A stretch of DNA of 64,000 nucleotides from Companilactobacillus keshanensis (GTDB lineage: Bacteria > Bacillota > Bacilli > Lactobacillales > Lactobacillaceae): the NCBI RefSeq assembly GCF_003946205.1, contig NZ_RHOS01000002.1, forward strand, positions 186,001 through 250,000. The letters run 5' to 3'. The position numbers and the translations under genes are program-made. This document shows positions 32,826 to 40,802 of the stretch, piece after piece. Positions within the stretch are counted from its first letter, which is position 1, and each line of letters begins with the position of its first letter. The notes below the pieces were generated by a model. The model saw only the letters and a program-made list of their open reading frames with translations, did no database searches and had not been told where the DNA came from.

Positions 32826-33605
32826 CTATTCGGTAATCGTCTCGACCCATCTGTTCATGAGGTAAATACTTACTGCTGCTTCAACAGCCGCAACCAATAA
32901 GAATGCCCCAACATTTAAGAAGAATGTCAATGTATCATTAGAATTACTAATAAGCGACATTGAATTACCGATCTGTGTATTTAAGAAACTGACCACTCTA
33001 AGAACCAACCAAATTACTAGGATATACATAACGACATTTAAAACTCTGCGTCCTGTACTTGGTAAAAAGTTCCCGGCTGAGCGTCCAACTAAATGGATCA
33101 AATTAATAGTTGTCCAACCAAGTACTATCATTGCAAGCGTCAAAATAATAATTGATAATCCAGCTAGTGATACGTTTAAAGGAGTAAAGTTTGTTCCCGG
33201 ATTCATTAATTTCATATACGTTGACATTTCTTGAATACTCTTCCAGTTCATCGCTGCAACAATGCCATAAAGAATCCCTTCAACCACGATTACATATATG
33301 AAAGAAACTAAGGTTGAAGCCAAATTACCAAGATAGAATTTTATATCACTGATCGGTATTAATCGATAACTATCTCGCGTAAAAGTTCGTTCTTGAATAA
33401 CCGCCAAACGGATGAATGCAACTATAAATACAACTGATGACCAAGAAAATACGATACTTGAAAATGTTGCTGAACTTAACGTTCCTGTAATTGCTATCCA
33501 AATTGATGTAACGGCGATCGCAATCAAATCGATCAGTAGAATGAAATTCATTGCTCTGAATCTTTCACCAATTGTTACTTTAAAGAATTTTCCAAAACTA
33601 GTCAT
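32826..33605 (-). CDS. ABC transporter permease
   Basis: A 259-residue membrane protein with six hydrophobic segments, of the ABC-2 type permeases found with YtrA-regulated ATPases. The frame extends to 33743, but the ATG at 33605 with GGAGAG upstream (MTSFGKFFKVTIGERF) is the likely start; it overlaps the end of the ATPase gene by 8 bp, showing translational coupling. Last gene of a three-gene operon (GntR, ATPase, permease). Substrate unknown; such systems often export peptides or respond to cell-wall antibiotics. Confidence 0.83.
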   Translation of the reverse strand: MTSFGKFFKVTIGERFRAMNFILLIDLIAIAVTSIWIAITGTLSSATFSSIVFSWSSVVFIVAFIRLAVIQERTFTRDSYRLIPISDIKFYLGNLASTLVSFIYVIVVEGILYGIVAAMNWKSIQEMSTYMKLMNPGTNFTPLNVSLAGLSIIILTLAMIVLGWTTINLIHLVGRSAGNFLPSTGRRVLNVVMYILVIWLVLRVVSFLNTQIGNSMSLISNSNDTLTFFLNVGAFLLVAAVEAAVSIYLMNRWVETITE

Positions 33606-34308
33606 TTTGATCACTCTCCTCATATAGACTTTCATAGAAGTCCTCAATACTTTGGCTATCGTTTTCGCGGATCTCATCAGTCTTCTTGTGACAGTTAATG
33701 GTTTGATCTTTGACCACAACAATTTCATCCAAAATTGGAGCAATTTCAGTTACATAGTGATCACTGATGATCATTGTAGATTCTTCAGACTTCCATTTGA
33801 TGATACTGCTGATGATCTTTTTACGACTCATACTGTCAATTCCGCCAAAAGGTTCATCCAACAAATATAAATCAGCTTTACGTGCCAAAGTTAAAGTGAT
33901 AATCAACTTTTCTTTCATACCTTTTGATAATGAAGAAATTTTAGATGTCTTGTCTAATTGCGAAAATTCTAATAATTCATCAAAACGCTTTTCATCAAAG
34001 TCAGGATAAACATTTTTATAGAAGTCACGTAACTTCTCTATCTTCATTCCCGCTGGAAATCCACCTAGATGTTCAGTAAAACTGACATGACTCTTTCTAT
34101 TAGTAGCCGTAGTAGCATCCTTAATAGAGATACTGCCTTTACCATGTGCACTACCAGTTATTAAACGCATTAAAGTAGTTTTACCTGCTCCGTTCTCACC
34201 TAATAATCCAATGATTTTTCCACTATCGACGGTCAAATTAACATCGTGCAAAATGGTTTTTAAACTATGATTATAATTTAAATTTTCTATTTTCAATAGT
34301 TCAGTCAT
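33598..34308 (-). CDS. ABC transporter ATP-binding protein
   Basis: A 236-residue ATPase. Walker A is GENGAGKTT, the signature is SLSKGMKEKLIITLTLA (SKGM type, common in ABC-2 exporters), Walker B is DLYLLDEPFGGID, and the switch His is in MIISDHYV. It overlaps the upstream GntR gene by 8 bp and the downstream permease by 8 bp, so the three are cotranslated. Confidence 0.94.
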   Translation of the reverse strand: MTELLKIENLNYNHSLKTILHDVNLTVDSGKIIGLLGENGAGKTTLMRLITGSAHGKGSISIKDATTATNRKSHVSFTEHLGGFPAGMKIEKLRDFYKNVYPDFDEKRFDELLEFSQLDKTSKISSLSKGMKEKLIITLTLARKADLYLLDEPFGGIDSMSRKKIISSIIKWKSEESTMIISDHYVTEIAPILDEIVVVKDQTINCHKKTDEIRENDSQSIEDFYESLYEESDQND

Positions 34309-34675
34309 TTATGTCACTCCTATTTTTCATATATTTTTTAAATTCAGTTATTATTTCCGTATCAGTTAAGCTTAACGCATGTAATTTCTTATAGGATAAA
34401 GAAATCTGTTCAATGACTAACTTATCCTTCAATTGTTTGATACTATCAATATCTTCGGTGACAAAATTGCCTTTGCCACGCTTAGATTCAATTATTTTTT
34501 CATCCAGCATCTCTGTTAGAGCATGTTGCACCGTATTAACATTGGCCGTTACATCCACAGCCAATTGTCTAACTGATGGTAATTTTACACCAGGTGCCAG
34601 TGTTCCGGCGACTATCTGGTAATAGAGGTGATTTTTAATTTGATAATAAATTGGAATCTTGTCGTCAAAATTCAA
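34301..34675 (-). CDS. GntR-family regulator, YtrA type
   Basis: A 124-residue short GntR protein: winged helix with PSVRQLAVDVTANVNTVQHALTEM and a short helical C-terminus without an effector domain, which is the YtrA subfamily. It heads the ABC operon and probably represses it. A perfect 8-bp inverted repeat just upstream of its start is the likely operator. Confidence 0.92.
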   Translation of the reverse strand: MNFDDKIPIYYQIKNHLYYQIVAGTLAPGVKLPSVRQLAVDVTANVNTVQHALTEMLDEKIIESKRGKGNFVTEDIDSIKQLKDKLVIEQISLSYKKLHALSLTDTEIITEFKKYMKNRSDIND

Positions 34676-34697
34676 AGTAACTTCTCCTCTCCAGTAC

Positions 34698-34717
34698 TGT
34701 ATTAGTTCACTAATACA
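34698..34717. promoter_or_regulatory. YtrA-type operator
   Basis: TGTATTAG-TTCA-CTAATACA, perfect 8-bp arms, 23 bp upstream of the GntR start codon. This is the expected position and form for autoregulation by the short GntR protein. Confidence 0.75.
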
Positions 34718-34760
34718 CTATAGATCTATAAAGAAAATAATACAAGAAAAAAGCAAAAAA

Positions 34761-34794
34761 AACAACTTCTTGTAATTAAACAAAAGAAGTTGTT
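34761..34794 (-). terminator. Terminator of DUF2798 gene
   Basis: AACAACTTCTT/AAGAAGTTGTT perfect 11-bp stem, 12-base loop, eight T on the minus strand. Confidence 0.85.
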
Positions 34795-34843
34795 CTTTGT
34801 TACTCGCTTATAATAAAAATTTAATGAATTGTGTAGTACGATT

Positions 34844-35326
34844 TTAATCTAAAACCATTTCTCGATGAAAGAAAGACATAACCAAACGAGCAATGGGTTG
34901 TGCAATAAAGGCCTCAACTATCAAGGCAATTGTATAATTTCTAGGCCACTTCTCAAAGAAATGAACGAGTGGATCAATCGTTACACTTCCTGTTCCGATC
35001 CATGTTCCTAAAACTGTCAATACAATTGACATTAAAAAGACATTGCACATTGCCGTAATCATCATGGTAGATCTGAAGCCGGCATTTTGATCCAAAAACC
35101 AACTGGCCATTTTTTCGGCCGGTTTCTGTGTTAGAACAACCAAAATGATCACACTGATCCATATAAATGGTAACTGTCTAAGTACCATTATCCAATGATC
35201 CACTGAAAATCCTACCTCTAATCCTGTAATAATTGGTGCAATCAAATTAACAGAAATAATTGATATAACCGCCATGAATACAATCGTTTCACGTAAATTT
35301 TGTGGTAGCTTTTGTTGAAATTCCAA
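34844..35326 (-). CDS. DUF2798 membrane protein, probable TTG start
   Basis: About 160 residues, four hydrophobic segments in two similar halves (INLIAPIITGLEVGF-like and FVVALIVEAFIAQPIARLVMSFFHRE-like ends), the DUF2798 pattern. The frame stays open to 35410, but that would include an intrinsic terminator hairpin (35358-35397). AAAGGAG at about 35336 points to a TTG start at 35326 (translated MEFQQKLPQNLRET). Function of the family is unknown. Confidence 0.75.
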   Translation of the reverse strand: MEFQQKLPQNLRETIVFMAVISIISVNLIAPIITGLEVGFSVDHWIMVLRQLPFIWISVIILVVLTQKPAEKMASWFLDQNAGFRSTMMITAMCNVFLMSIVLTVLGTWIGTGSVTIDPLVHFFEKWPRNYTIALIVEAFIAQPIARLVMSFFHREMVLD

Positions 35327-35357
35327 AAATAATTCACTCCTTTTATTCCTAAAAGCA

Positions 35358-35397
35358 CAAAAAAAATCAGCACGCTGACTGTTGTCAACGTGCTGAT
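35358..35397 (-). terminator. Hairpin with T run in leader of DUF2798 gene
   Basis: ATCAGCACG/CGTGCTGAT stem with a 14-base loop, followed by eight T on the minus strand. A TATAAT box lies just upstream on the same strand (complement of about 35399-35404), so nearly all of any leader would be this hairpin. It is either an attenuator or an insulator against upstream reading. Confidence 0.6.
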
Positions 35398-35459
35398 CAA
35401 TTATACGCACTTTTAAATTAGTTACAGCATAACATTAATCAAAAAATATTTCTAAGTAT

Positions 35460-35885
35460 TTTTTCGGTGATTCGGATAATAATACTAGTGATACAGATGA
35501 TAATAGTGGTTCGGATGGAAATGACGAAAACTCTAACAACGGAAGTTCCACTGATGGTTCTGTAACTGATCCCACTGATTCAAAAGATTCAGATAATTCA
35601 ACCGGTGCTGTTAATGATTCAGCAAACAATCAAGCTAACCAAACTTCTCCAATTATTCAAATGTCCACATAAAATCAGAGCAAATCACAATTAGCGGACA
35701 ACTTAATTGAAGTAAATAAATCTTCAAATGAAAATTTAAATACATCCGCAACAAATAACAATGATGCAAAACAAACAAATTCTCAATTTCCACAGACTGG
35801 TAATGAATCGACTTTCTGGGCAACTGGCTTAGGTATGTTTCTACTTGCAATTCTTGGAGTATTTGATTTCAGACGTCGTAACTAA
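35460..35885 (+). pseudogene. Remnant of a second FPQTG surface protein
   Basis: Reading one frame gives an S/D/N-rich wall-spanning region (FGDSDNNTSDTDDNSG...), an in-frame TAA at about 35671, then more spacer and a complete sorting signal: SQFPQTGNESTFWATGLGM, hydrophobic stretch, FRRRN and stop. The end is nearly identical in plan to that of the adhesin ending at 32661, so it is a paralogue. The 5' part, including signal peptide and adhesin domains, is missing. A terminator still follows. The truncated 5' end lies about 60 bp from the DUF2798 leader. Confidence 0.85.
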
Positions 35886-35894
35886 TAGAGTAAG

Positions 35895-35920
35895 AAAAGT
35901 CCTGTAAAGGGACTTTTTTT
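35895..35920 (+). terminator. Terminator after adhesin remnant
   Basis: AAAAGTCC/GGACTTTT stem, 7-base loop, T run; retained from the original surface-protein gene. Confidence 0.8.
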
Positions 35921-36184
35921 GATCCATTTTTCTTGCATTTAGTAAAGAAATATTTATTATTAGAGGAAATCAAAGGGCGTCATATCAAGGATTACGGGGC
36001 TTTTCAAAAAGAGACTCATAAATATTGATTATAAATATATACATATTCAAAATCCTTTATAATCACAACATTTAGTGAATATTAATCGATTTTTGAATAT
36101 CTATCATTCCCTTTAGATTTTAAAATATTATTTAAATATTACCTTTCAATAACCTATTTAGGTAAAAAGTTATGGGTGATGACA
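35921..36184. other. Upstream region of the PNAG synthase genes
   Basis: About 260 bp, very AT-rich, with no gene seen. It includes imperfect TATTC/GAATA repeats at about 36040-36110. The promoter of the polysaccharide genes should lie here. Confidence 0.4.
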
Positions 36185-36697
36185 ATGAGAATAAAGAAAA
36201 ATAATAACCTTATGCAAAATTACATCCATGATGCTTTCTTTGAACAAGGTCACTGGTTATTAAAAATAAGACAAACATTAATTACCATTTTAGCCTGGAT
36301 AATTATGATCATTCCAATTTACTGGACGTTATCCATGACTGTTTTTGTAAGCAAACATTTAGAAGGTCAACCATGGTCAGTTCCTGAAGGAAAAGATTTA
36401 TTCAACTTCTTTGGGGGATTTTTATCTAAAGCCTTCATAATTCTAGCAATTATTACTATTGGGTTTACTTTGTATAATAATTACTACACTAAACATCATG
36501 TAAAACGTCACGCAATTTACGATGAAAAAAAGCTTTTTGCACGTCGTGAAGCTATTAAGGATTTTTATACTTCTAAATTTGGTGAACGTTATTATCGGCG
36601 CAATGACATTAGATATTATGTGGTAACTCCTGAAAATAATTTTGAGATCAAGGCTATCGATAAAATTTATAGTAAATTCGAAGGCGCAAAATTATGA
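36185..36697 (+). CDS. PgaD/IcaD-like accessory membrane protein
   Basis: A 170-residue protein with two strong membrane segments (TLITILAWIIMIIPIYWTL and KAFIILAIITIGFTLYNN) and a basic cytoplasmic tail. This plan, and its position directly before the family 2 glycosyltransferase with a 4-bp ATGA overlap, match the PgaD/IcaD partner of poly-N-acetylglucosamine synthases. In E. coli the PgaC-PgaD pair binds c-di-GMP. GGGTGAT lies before the ATG at 36185; earlier in-frame GTG/ATG codons at 36176 and 36179 have no site. Sequence similarity to PgaD is weak, so the call rests on architecture and context. Confidence 0.72.
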   Translation: MRIKKNNNLMQNYIHDAFFEQGHWLLKIRQTLITILAWIIMIIPIYWTLSMTVFVSKHLEGQPWSVPEGKDLFNFFGGFLSKAFIILAIITIGFTLYNNYYTKHHVKRHAIYDEKKLFARREAIKDFYTSKFGERYYRRNDIRYYVVTPENNFEIKAIDKIYSKFEGAKL

Positions 36698-37992
36698 TCA
36701 ATACAGGGATTTCTTCTTTTGATGCTGTGGCTAATTTTTTCCTATTGATATTGATTTCCTATCCAATACTAGGATCCTTTTGTTGGTTGATCGGAATGAT
36801 CTGCTATCAATTTCTTTATGCACACAGAATTACAAATTATAAAAAAATAGATAAAAGTGTTCAACCTTTTGTAACGATCATGATCCCTACACATAATGAA
36901 GAGATAATGATTGAGGATACGATTAATTATTTAATGAACGATTTGAATTATTCAAATTACGAGGTTTTAGTTACTGACGATGGATCGACCGACGGTACCC
37001 TAGATATACTAAAACGATTGATGCTAAAGTATGACAATTTAAAAGTTGTCCGTATCGAAAAAAATCAAGGCAAGGCCCATGCTTTTAATGTCGGTGTTGC
37101 TTTTACTAAGGGCGAATTTATTCTAAGTAATGATGCTGATTCAATACCAGAACCAGACGCAATCTGGAAATACATGAACTATTTTAATACATCTGAAGGT
37201 CAAAACATCGCTGCAGTTACGGCCAATATGGACGTTCAAAATCGTGATACTATCATTTGTAAATCACAAACTGTTGAATTCTCAAGTATTGTTGGTATTA
37301 TCAAACGCAGTCAGGTTGGGGTTTTTGGAAATATGTACGCATATAGCGGAGCCAATACTATGTATCGTCGAGACGCTTTGATCGATGTTGGATTATTCAG
37401 ACAGGATCGTGCAACTGAAGACATAAGTATTGCTTGGGATCATCAAATCAGTGGTTGGTCTACCATATTTGCTCCCAATATAATCTTCTACATGAATGTT
37501 CCTGACAATTTAAGAAGTCTCTATCATCAGAGAAAACGTTGGGCCAAAGGAGGTACTGAAGTTTGGTTATCCAATTTCTGGAAAATCATTTTGCATCCTA
37601 TAAAACGTACCAGACAAATTGCGTTCCTAGTTGATCAAACTTTTAGTATTACTTGGTCATTCTTCTACTTTATTAGTTTAATATCATTCATTGCTTCACT
37701 AATTGGTTTCATCTTCACTGGTGATTTAAAACAAGTTATCTTCCTATTCGCGATGTCATTTGTCTTCATAACTTTCGAAATGCTCGCAGGGATCTTGCAA
37801 TTGGGTGCAGCCTTGATTGTCGATGAACGTGGTAAAAAATTTAAATATCTAATGTTTATGCCGTTTTATTCCTTAATTTATTGGCAAGTAAATGCTTTCT
37901 CCGTTGTTACAACCTTTATTCCAGCTATCAAAACTATAAGAGGACATGGACAAGGTACTTGGGAAAGTCCTAAACGTAATAAAAAAGTGTAA
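36694..37992 (+). CDS. pgaC: Poly-N-acetylglucosamine synthase, GT2 (PgaC/IcaA-like)
   Basis: A 432-residue processive family 2 glycosyltransferase at the membrane. It has an N-terminal membrane segment, then TIMIPTHNEE, VTDDGSTDGT, the DxD motif SNDADSIPE, the catalytic base region RATEDISIAWD (TED motif) and the processivity motif QRKRWAKGG (QxxRW type), followed by three to four membrane segments. These are the marks of PgaC/IcaA enzymes making beta-1,6-GlcNAc polymer from UDP-GlcNAc. No deacetylase (PgaB/IcaB) gene is next to it. Stop-start overlap with the preceding gene. Confidence 0.9.
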   Translation: MINTGISSFDAVANFFLLILISYPILGSFCWLIGMICYQFLYAHRITNYKKIDKSVQPFVTIMIPTHNEEIMIEDTINYLMNDLNYSNYEVLVTDDGSTDGTLDILKRLMLKYDNLKVVRIEKNQGKAHAFNVGVAFTKGEFILSNDADSIPEPDAIWKYMNYFNTSEGQNIAAVTANMDVQNRDTIICKSQTVEFSSIVGIIKRSQVGVFGNMYAYSGANTMYRRDALIDVGLFRQDRATEDISIAWDHQISGWSTIFAPNIIFYMNVPDNLRSLYHQRKRWAKGGTEVWLSNFWKIILHPIKRTRQIAFLVDQTFSITWSFFYFISLISFIASLIGFIFTGDLKQVIFLFAMSFVFITFEMLAGILQLGAALIVDERGKKFKYLMFMPFYSLIYWQVNAFSVVTTFIPAIKTIRGHGQGTWESPKRNKKV

Positions 37993-38048
37993 TCAGACTT
38001 TTTGAATAAAACATCCTCAATACTACTACCAAATTAATATGATAAATA

Positions 38049-38091
38049 AAAAATACGTTACATATACAAATTGTATATGTAACGTATTTTT
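38049..38091. terminator. Bidirectional terminator, 21-bp perfect stem
   Basis: Arms 38049-38069 and 38071-38091 are exact reverse complements around a single base. A and T ends allow termination in both directions between the convergent pgaC and EamA genes. Confidence 0.9.
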
Positions 38092-38099
38092 AATTGCTA

Positions 38100-38990
38100 T
38101 TAATAACTCTCTTTTGTTCCTAAAAATTGTAATCCAGTTACACCGATGACAAGTACGGCTCCTAAAATCCCATACCCATTAAATACTACATGCATAAATA
38201 AAACACCTAGAATCATTGCCGTTAAAGGTTCTACTGCACCTAAAACACTAGCTGTGGTTGGATCTATGTAAGCCAAGCTTTGAAGATAGAATAAAAATGC
38301 CAACATTGTTCCAAAAATAATTACGAAGATAACCTCTAACCACATTACCATCGTTAATTGCGGAGTCTTATTCCAAACTTGATCAAATATACCGATCAAT
38401 AAACCACCAATAAGCATCGACCACCCCACAATGGGGACTGCATCATAAATCTTCAATAAAGAAATTGGCATCAAAGTGTACAACGCCGCTCCCACGGCCG
38501 AAAGAAGTCCCCATATTAAAGCCGATAATGGAATTGCTAAACCACTAAAGTTTCCTTGAGTAACAATTAAAAATGTTCCAATTATAGCTGATATAACCGA
38601 AATAATTTCAACTCTAGTTGGTCTTTGCCAATTTCTTAAAGCTAGATATACGATCACCATAACTGGAGAGGTATATTGGAGAATCGTTGCTGTAGCAGCA
38701 TTTCCTTTCGCTATCGCCATAAAATAAGTAACTTGGACTGATGTCATACCCAAAACACTAAACAACAGTAATTTTATGGTTGCCATTTTATTATGATAGA
38801 CCTGAAAAATATCCTCATTTTTCAACATGCCGTATGCCAATAATAATATTCCTGATATCAACATTCTGATTGCTACTAACCAAATGGTATCAATTTTATG
38901 ATTAAATAGATCCTCAGCTACTATTCCTGAACTTCCCCACAGAAATGGTCCTGCGATCGCCAGGAGTAATCCTAATAGTCTTTTTGACAC
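38100..38990 (-). CDS. EamA/DMT-family transporter
   Basis: A 296-residue membrane protein with ten hydrophobic segments in two EamA halves: GPFLWGSSGIVAEDLF at the start, ATATILQYTSPVMVIVYLAL in the first half and DPTTASVLGAVEPLTAMILGVLF (split here by length) in the second, the standard EamA marks. GTG start with GGGGGATA upstream. Substrate unknown; probable metabolite or amino-acid exporter. Confidence 0.9.
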   Translation of the reverse strand: MSKRLLGLLLAIAGPFLWGSSGIVAEDLFNHKIDTIWLVAIRMLISGILLLAYGMLKNEDIFQVYHNKMATIKLLLFSVLGMTSVQVTYFMAIAKGNAATATILQYTSPVMVIVYLALRNWQRPTRVEIISVISAIIGTFLIVTQGNFSGLAIPLSALIWGLLSAVGAALYTLMPISLLKIYDAVPIVGWSMLIGGLLIGIFDQVWNKTPQLTMVMWLEVIFVIIFGTMLAFLFYLQSLAYIDPTTASVLGAVEPLTAMILGVLFMHVVFNGYGILGAVLVIGVTGLQFLGTKESY

Positions 38991-39028
38991 AAGATTATCC
39001 CCCTTACATTGTATAAATTTAAGAAAGA

Positions 39029-40237
39029 CTAAACCCCTGTTTCAAATTTAAATGTCTTGTCCTCAATTGTGATCCTATTACGTCCTGCCTTCTTTGATCT
39101 ATAAAGATATTGATCCACACGTTGAAACAATTCATCAATATTTTTATCCGTTGATGCTAATTGAGAAACACCAAATGATATTCTGATATTTAACTCATTG
39201 CCGTCATAGTAAAGCGGATCGTTTATCAAGCTATTTCTAATCGAACGAATAATTTCAGATGACTCATCAACATTCATCCCTCGAAAAATAACAACGAATT
39301 CCTCCCCACCGTAACGAAACATCTGACCATGAGAAGTTTGTTTGAACATTTGATGATGAAAAACCTCTGCTACATGTTGTAAAACCTTGTCTCCTGCACA
39401 ATGTCCATAATGATCGTTAAAATCCTTAAAACGATCGATATCAAACATCGCCATCGTTAAAGGAACACTATTCTCTTTTCCATATACTTTGAAGATCTCG
39501 TCGATTGTTTCATCAAAATTAGCACGATTCCTAACACCCGTCAGCTCATCGTAATTTACCTTTTTGGTCATAATATCGTAATCGTTAAATGAATTTCTGA
39601 TCCACTTGGAAAACAATCGTATGATCAACATATATAAAATAAATCCAAAGATCATATAGATAGTTTTCAATGGTGAAAATTTATAAACTGACCAAATCAG
39701 AATCCACCAAATGCCACCATATATTATTTGTAGAGCTAGATATTTCCATTCATCAGCTTTAATTGATTTTCTATGACGAGCAATGTAAATAACTGTAATT
39801 GCCATCGCAATCAAAATTGCTACAAAGAGAATATTGAATTTTGTATTGTCTTCCGTTAAATGATGACCAAAAACATATAATGGAGCAATTATATTAACTA
39901 CATCAATAAAGTGATTCTGCATCGTATAAAGACAATAAAGCATCAATGTCATCTGTGTCGTAGCATAAAACCAATTGGTTGAATTGCCGGCATTGATTGC
40001 CTTAAAAATATGCTGAACCAAAATCATACAGGCTACTAATGTTACGGCTTCCAATATGCCTAAGAGCATAATAAATGATCTGCTTTTGTGCCTTCGAGCC
40101 AGATCTTCAAAATAGTATGACATAAAAGTCAAAATTGTAATCAATCCAACCGTGATCAAGCCAATAATAATGGCATTAATATTAGCATCAATATTTAAAA
40201 GTTTTTGAAAAGTACCAGCCTCTAGCTGTGTTATCAT
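39029..40237 (-). CDS. Diguanylate cyclase (GGDEF), membrane sensor
   Basis: A 402-residue enzyme making c-di-GMP. The N-terminal half has six hydrophobic segments (residues about 20-215); the GGDEF domain (about 235-395) has DELTGVRNRANFDE, FDIDRFKDFNDHYGHCAGD and an intact active site RYGGEEF. The inhibitory RxxD site that would sit five residues before GGEEF is absent. AGAGG lies before the ATG. The closest c-di-GMP target by position is the PNAG synthase pair at 36.2-38.0 kb. Confidence 0.93.
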   Translation of the reverse strand: MITQLEAGTFQKLLNIDANINAIIIGLITVGLITILTFMSYYFEDLARRHKSRSFIMLLGILEAVTLVACMILVQHIFKAINAGNSTNWFYATTQMTLMLYCLYTMQNHFIDVVNIIAPLYVFGHHLTEDNTKFNILFVAILIAMAITVIYIARHRKSIKADEWKYLALQIIYGGIWWILIWSVYKFSPLKTIYMIFGFILYMLIIRLFSKWIRNSFNDYDIMTKKVNYDELTGVRNRANFDETIDEIFKVYGKENSVPLTMAMFDIDRFKDFNDHYGHCAGDKVLQHVAEVFHHQMFKQTSHGQMFRYGGEEFVVIFRGMNVDESSEIIRSIRNSLINDPLYYDGNELNIRISFGVSQLASTDKNIDELFQRVDQYLYRSKKAGRNRITIEDKTFKFETGV

Positions 40238-40361
40238 TCCATACCTCTGAGATTAATATTTAAGTCTGTCACTAGTATACTACATGAATATAAATAAATT
40301 TTTTTATAAATGTATCGGATTTAAAAAATATATAATTTAGCTAAATATTTGATAACAAAAA

Positions 40362-40396
40362 AAGTATGATTCCAGAAAAGCTCTGGAATCATACTT
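40362..40396 (-). terminator. Terminator of PTS/HTH transcript
   Basis: Perfect 15-bp stem AAGTATGATTCCAGA / TCTGGAATCATACTT, 5-base loop, seven T on the minus strand. Confidence 0.85.
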
Positions 40397-40405
40397 AACA
40401 AATCA

Positions 40406-40493
40406 ATCTTCGATTGCAATGGGGTCGGCCGGCGGTGGAAACATCTTGAGAAAATATTAACTACAGCAGACTGACCCCATCACAACCGAAGAT
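40406..40493. ncRNA. Structured intergenic element, type B
   Basis: ATCTTCG, TTG and ATGGGGTC in the left arm pair with GACCCCAT, CAA and CGAAGAT in the right arm, with small symmetrical internal loops. The interior is GC-rich at first (GGCCGGCGGTGG) and contains ACAGCAG just before the right arm, as in the type A elements. It lies between the HTH gene stop and its terminator, i.e. in a 3' untranslated region, like the element at 18958-19133. Relation to type A rests only on this short match and position. Confidence 0.5.
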
Positions 40494-40511
40494 AACTATT
40501 AGAATAAATAT

Positions 40512-40775
40512 CTAATGGGCTGAGACTAATGACATTTTAATCTCCATACCTAATCCACGTGCATATCTGTTTAAAGTAACTAGTGTTGGCATTGAGTCCA
40601 TTCGTTCAATTTTGGCTAATTGTGGTTGTTGCATTCCTATTCTTTTAGCCAATTCCTTTTGTGTAACGCCTGATCTAACACGATTTTTATGTAATTGTGA
40701 TAATGTTTCAACCACCTTCATTTCATCTTCAGAAATAAGTGTAGTTTGGTCCTTTAAGTCATCCCATACTATCAT
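40512..40775 (-). CDS. XRE-family HTH protein, antitoxin-like
   Basis: An 87-residue protein with a Cro/C1-type helix-turn-helix: GVTQKELAKRIGMQQPQLAKIERMDSMPTLVTLNRYARGLG. Length and pattern match HigA-type antitoxins and stand-alone XRE regulators. No toxin gene is adjacent. The ATG at 40775 is preceded by AAAGGAGA; an upstream ATG at 40796 lacks a site. It lies 27 bp after the end of the interrupted PTS gene and may be cotranscribed with it. Confidence 0.85.
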   Translation of the reverse strand: MIVWDDLKDQTTLISEDEMKVVETLSQLHKNRVRSGVTQKELAKRIGMQQPQLAKIERMDSMPTLVTLNRYARGLGMEIKMSLVSAH

Positions 40776-40802
40776 TAGTCTTCTCCTTTCGATCAATTAA
40801 AA

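Noticed and set aside
40512-40775. HigBA-type toxin-antitoxin pair
   Set aside because: Only the HTH protein is present; the upstream frame is the PTS gene and no toxin-like ORF is adjacent.
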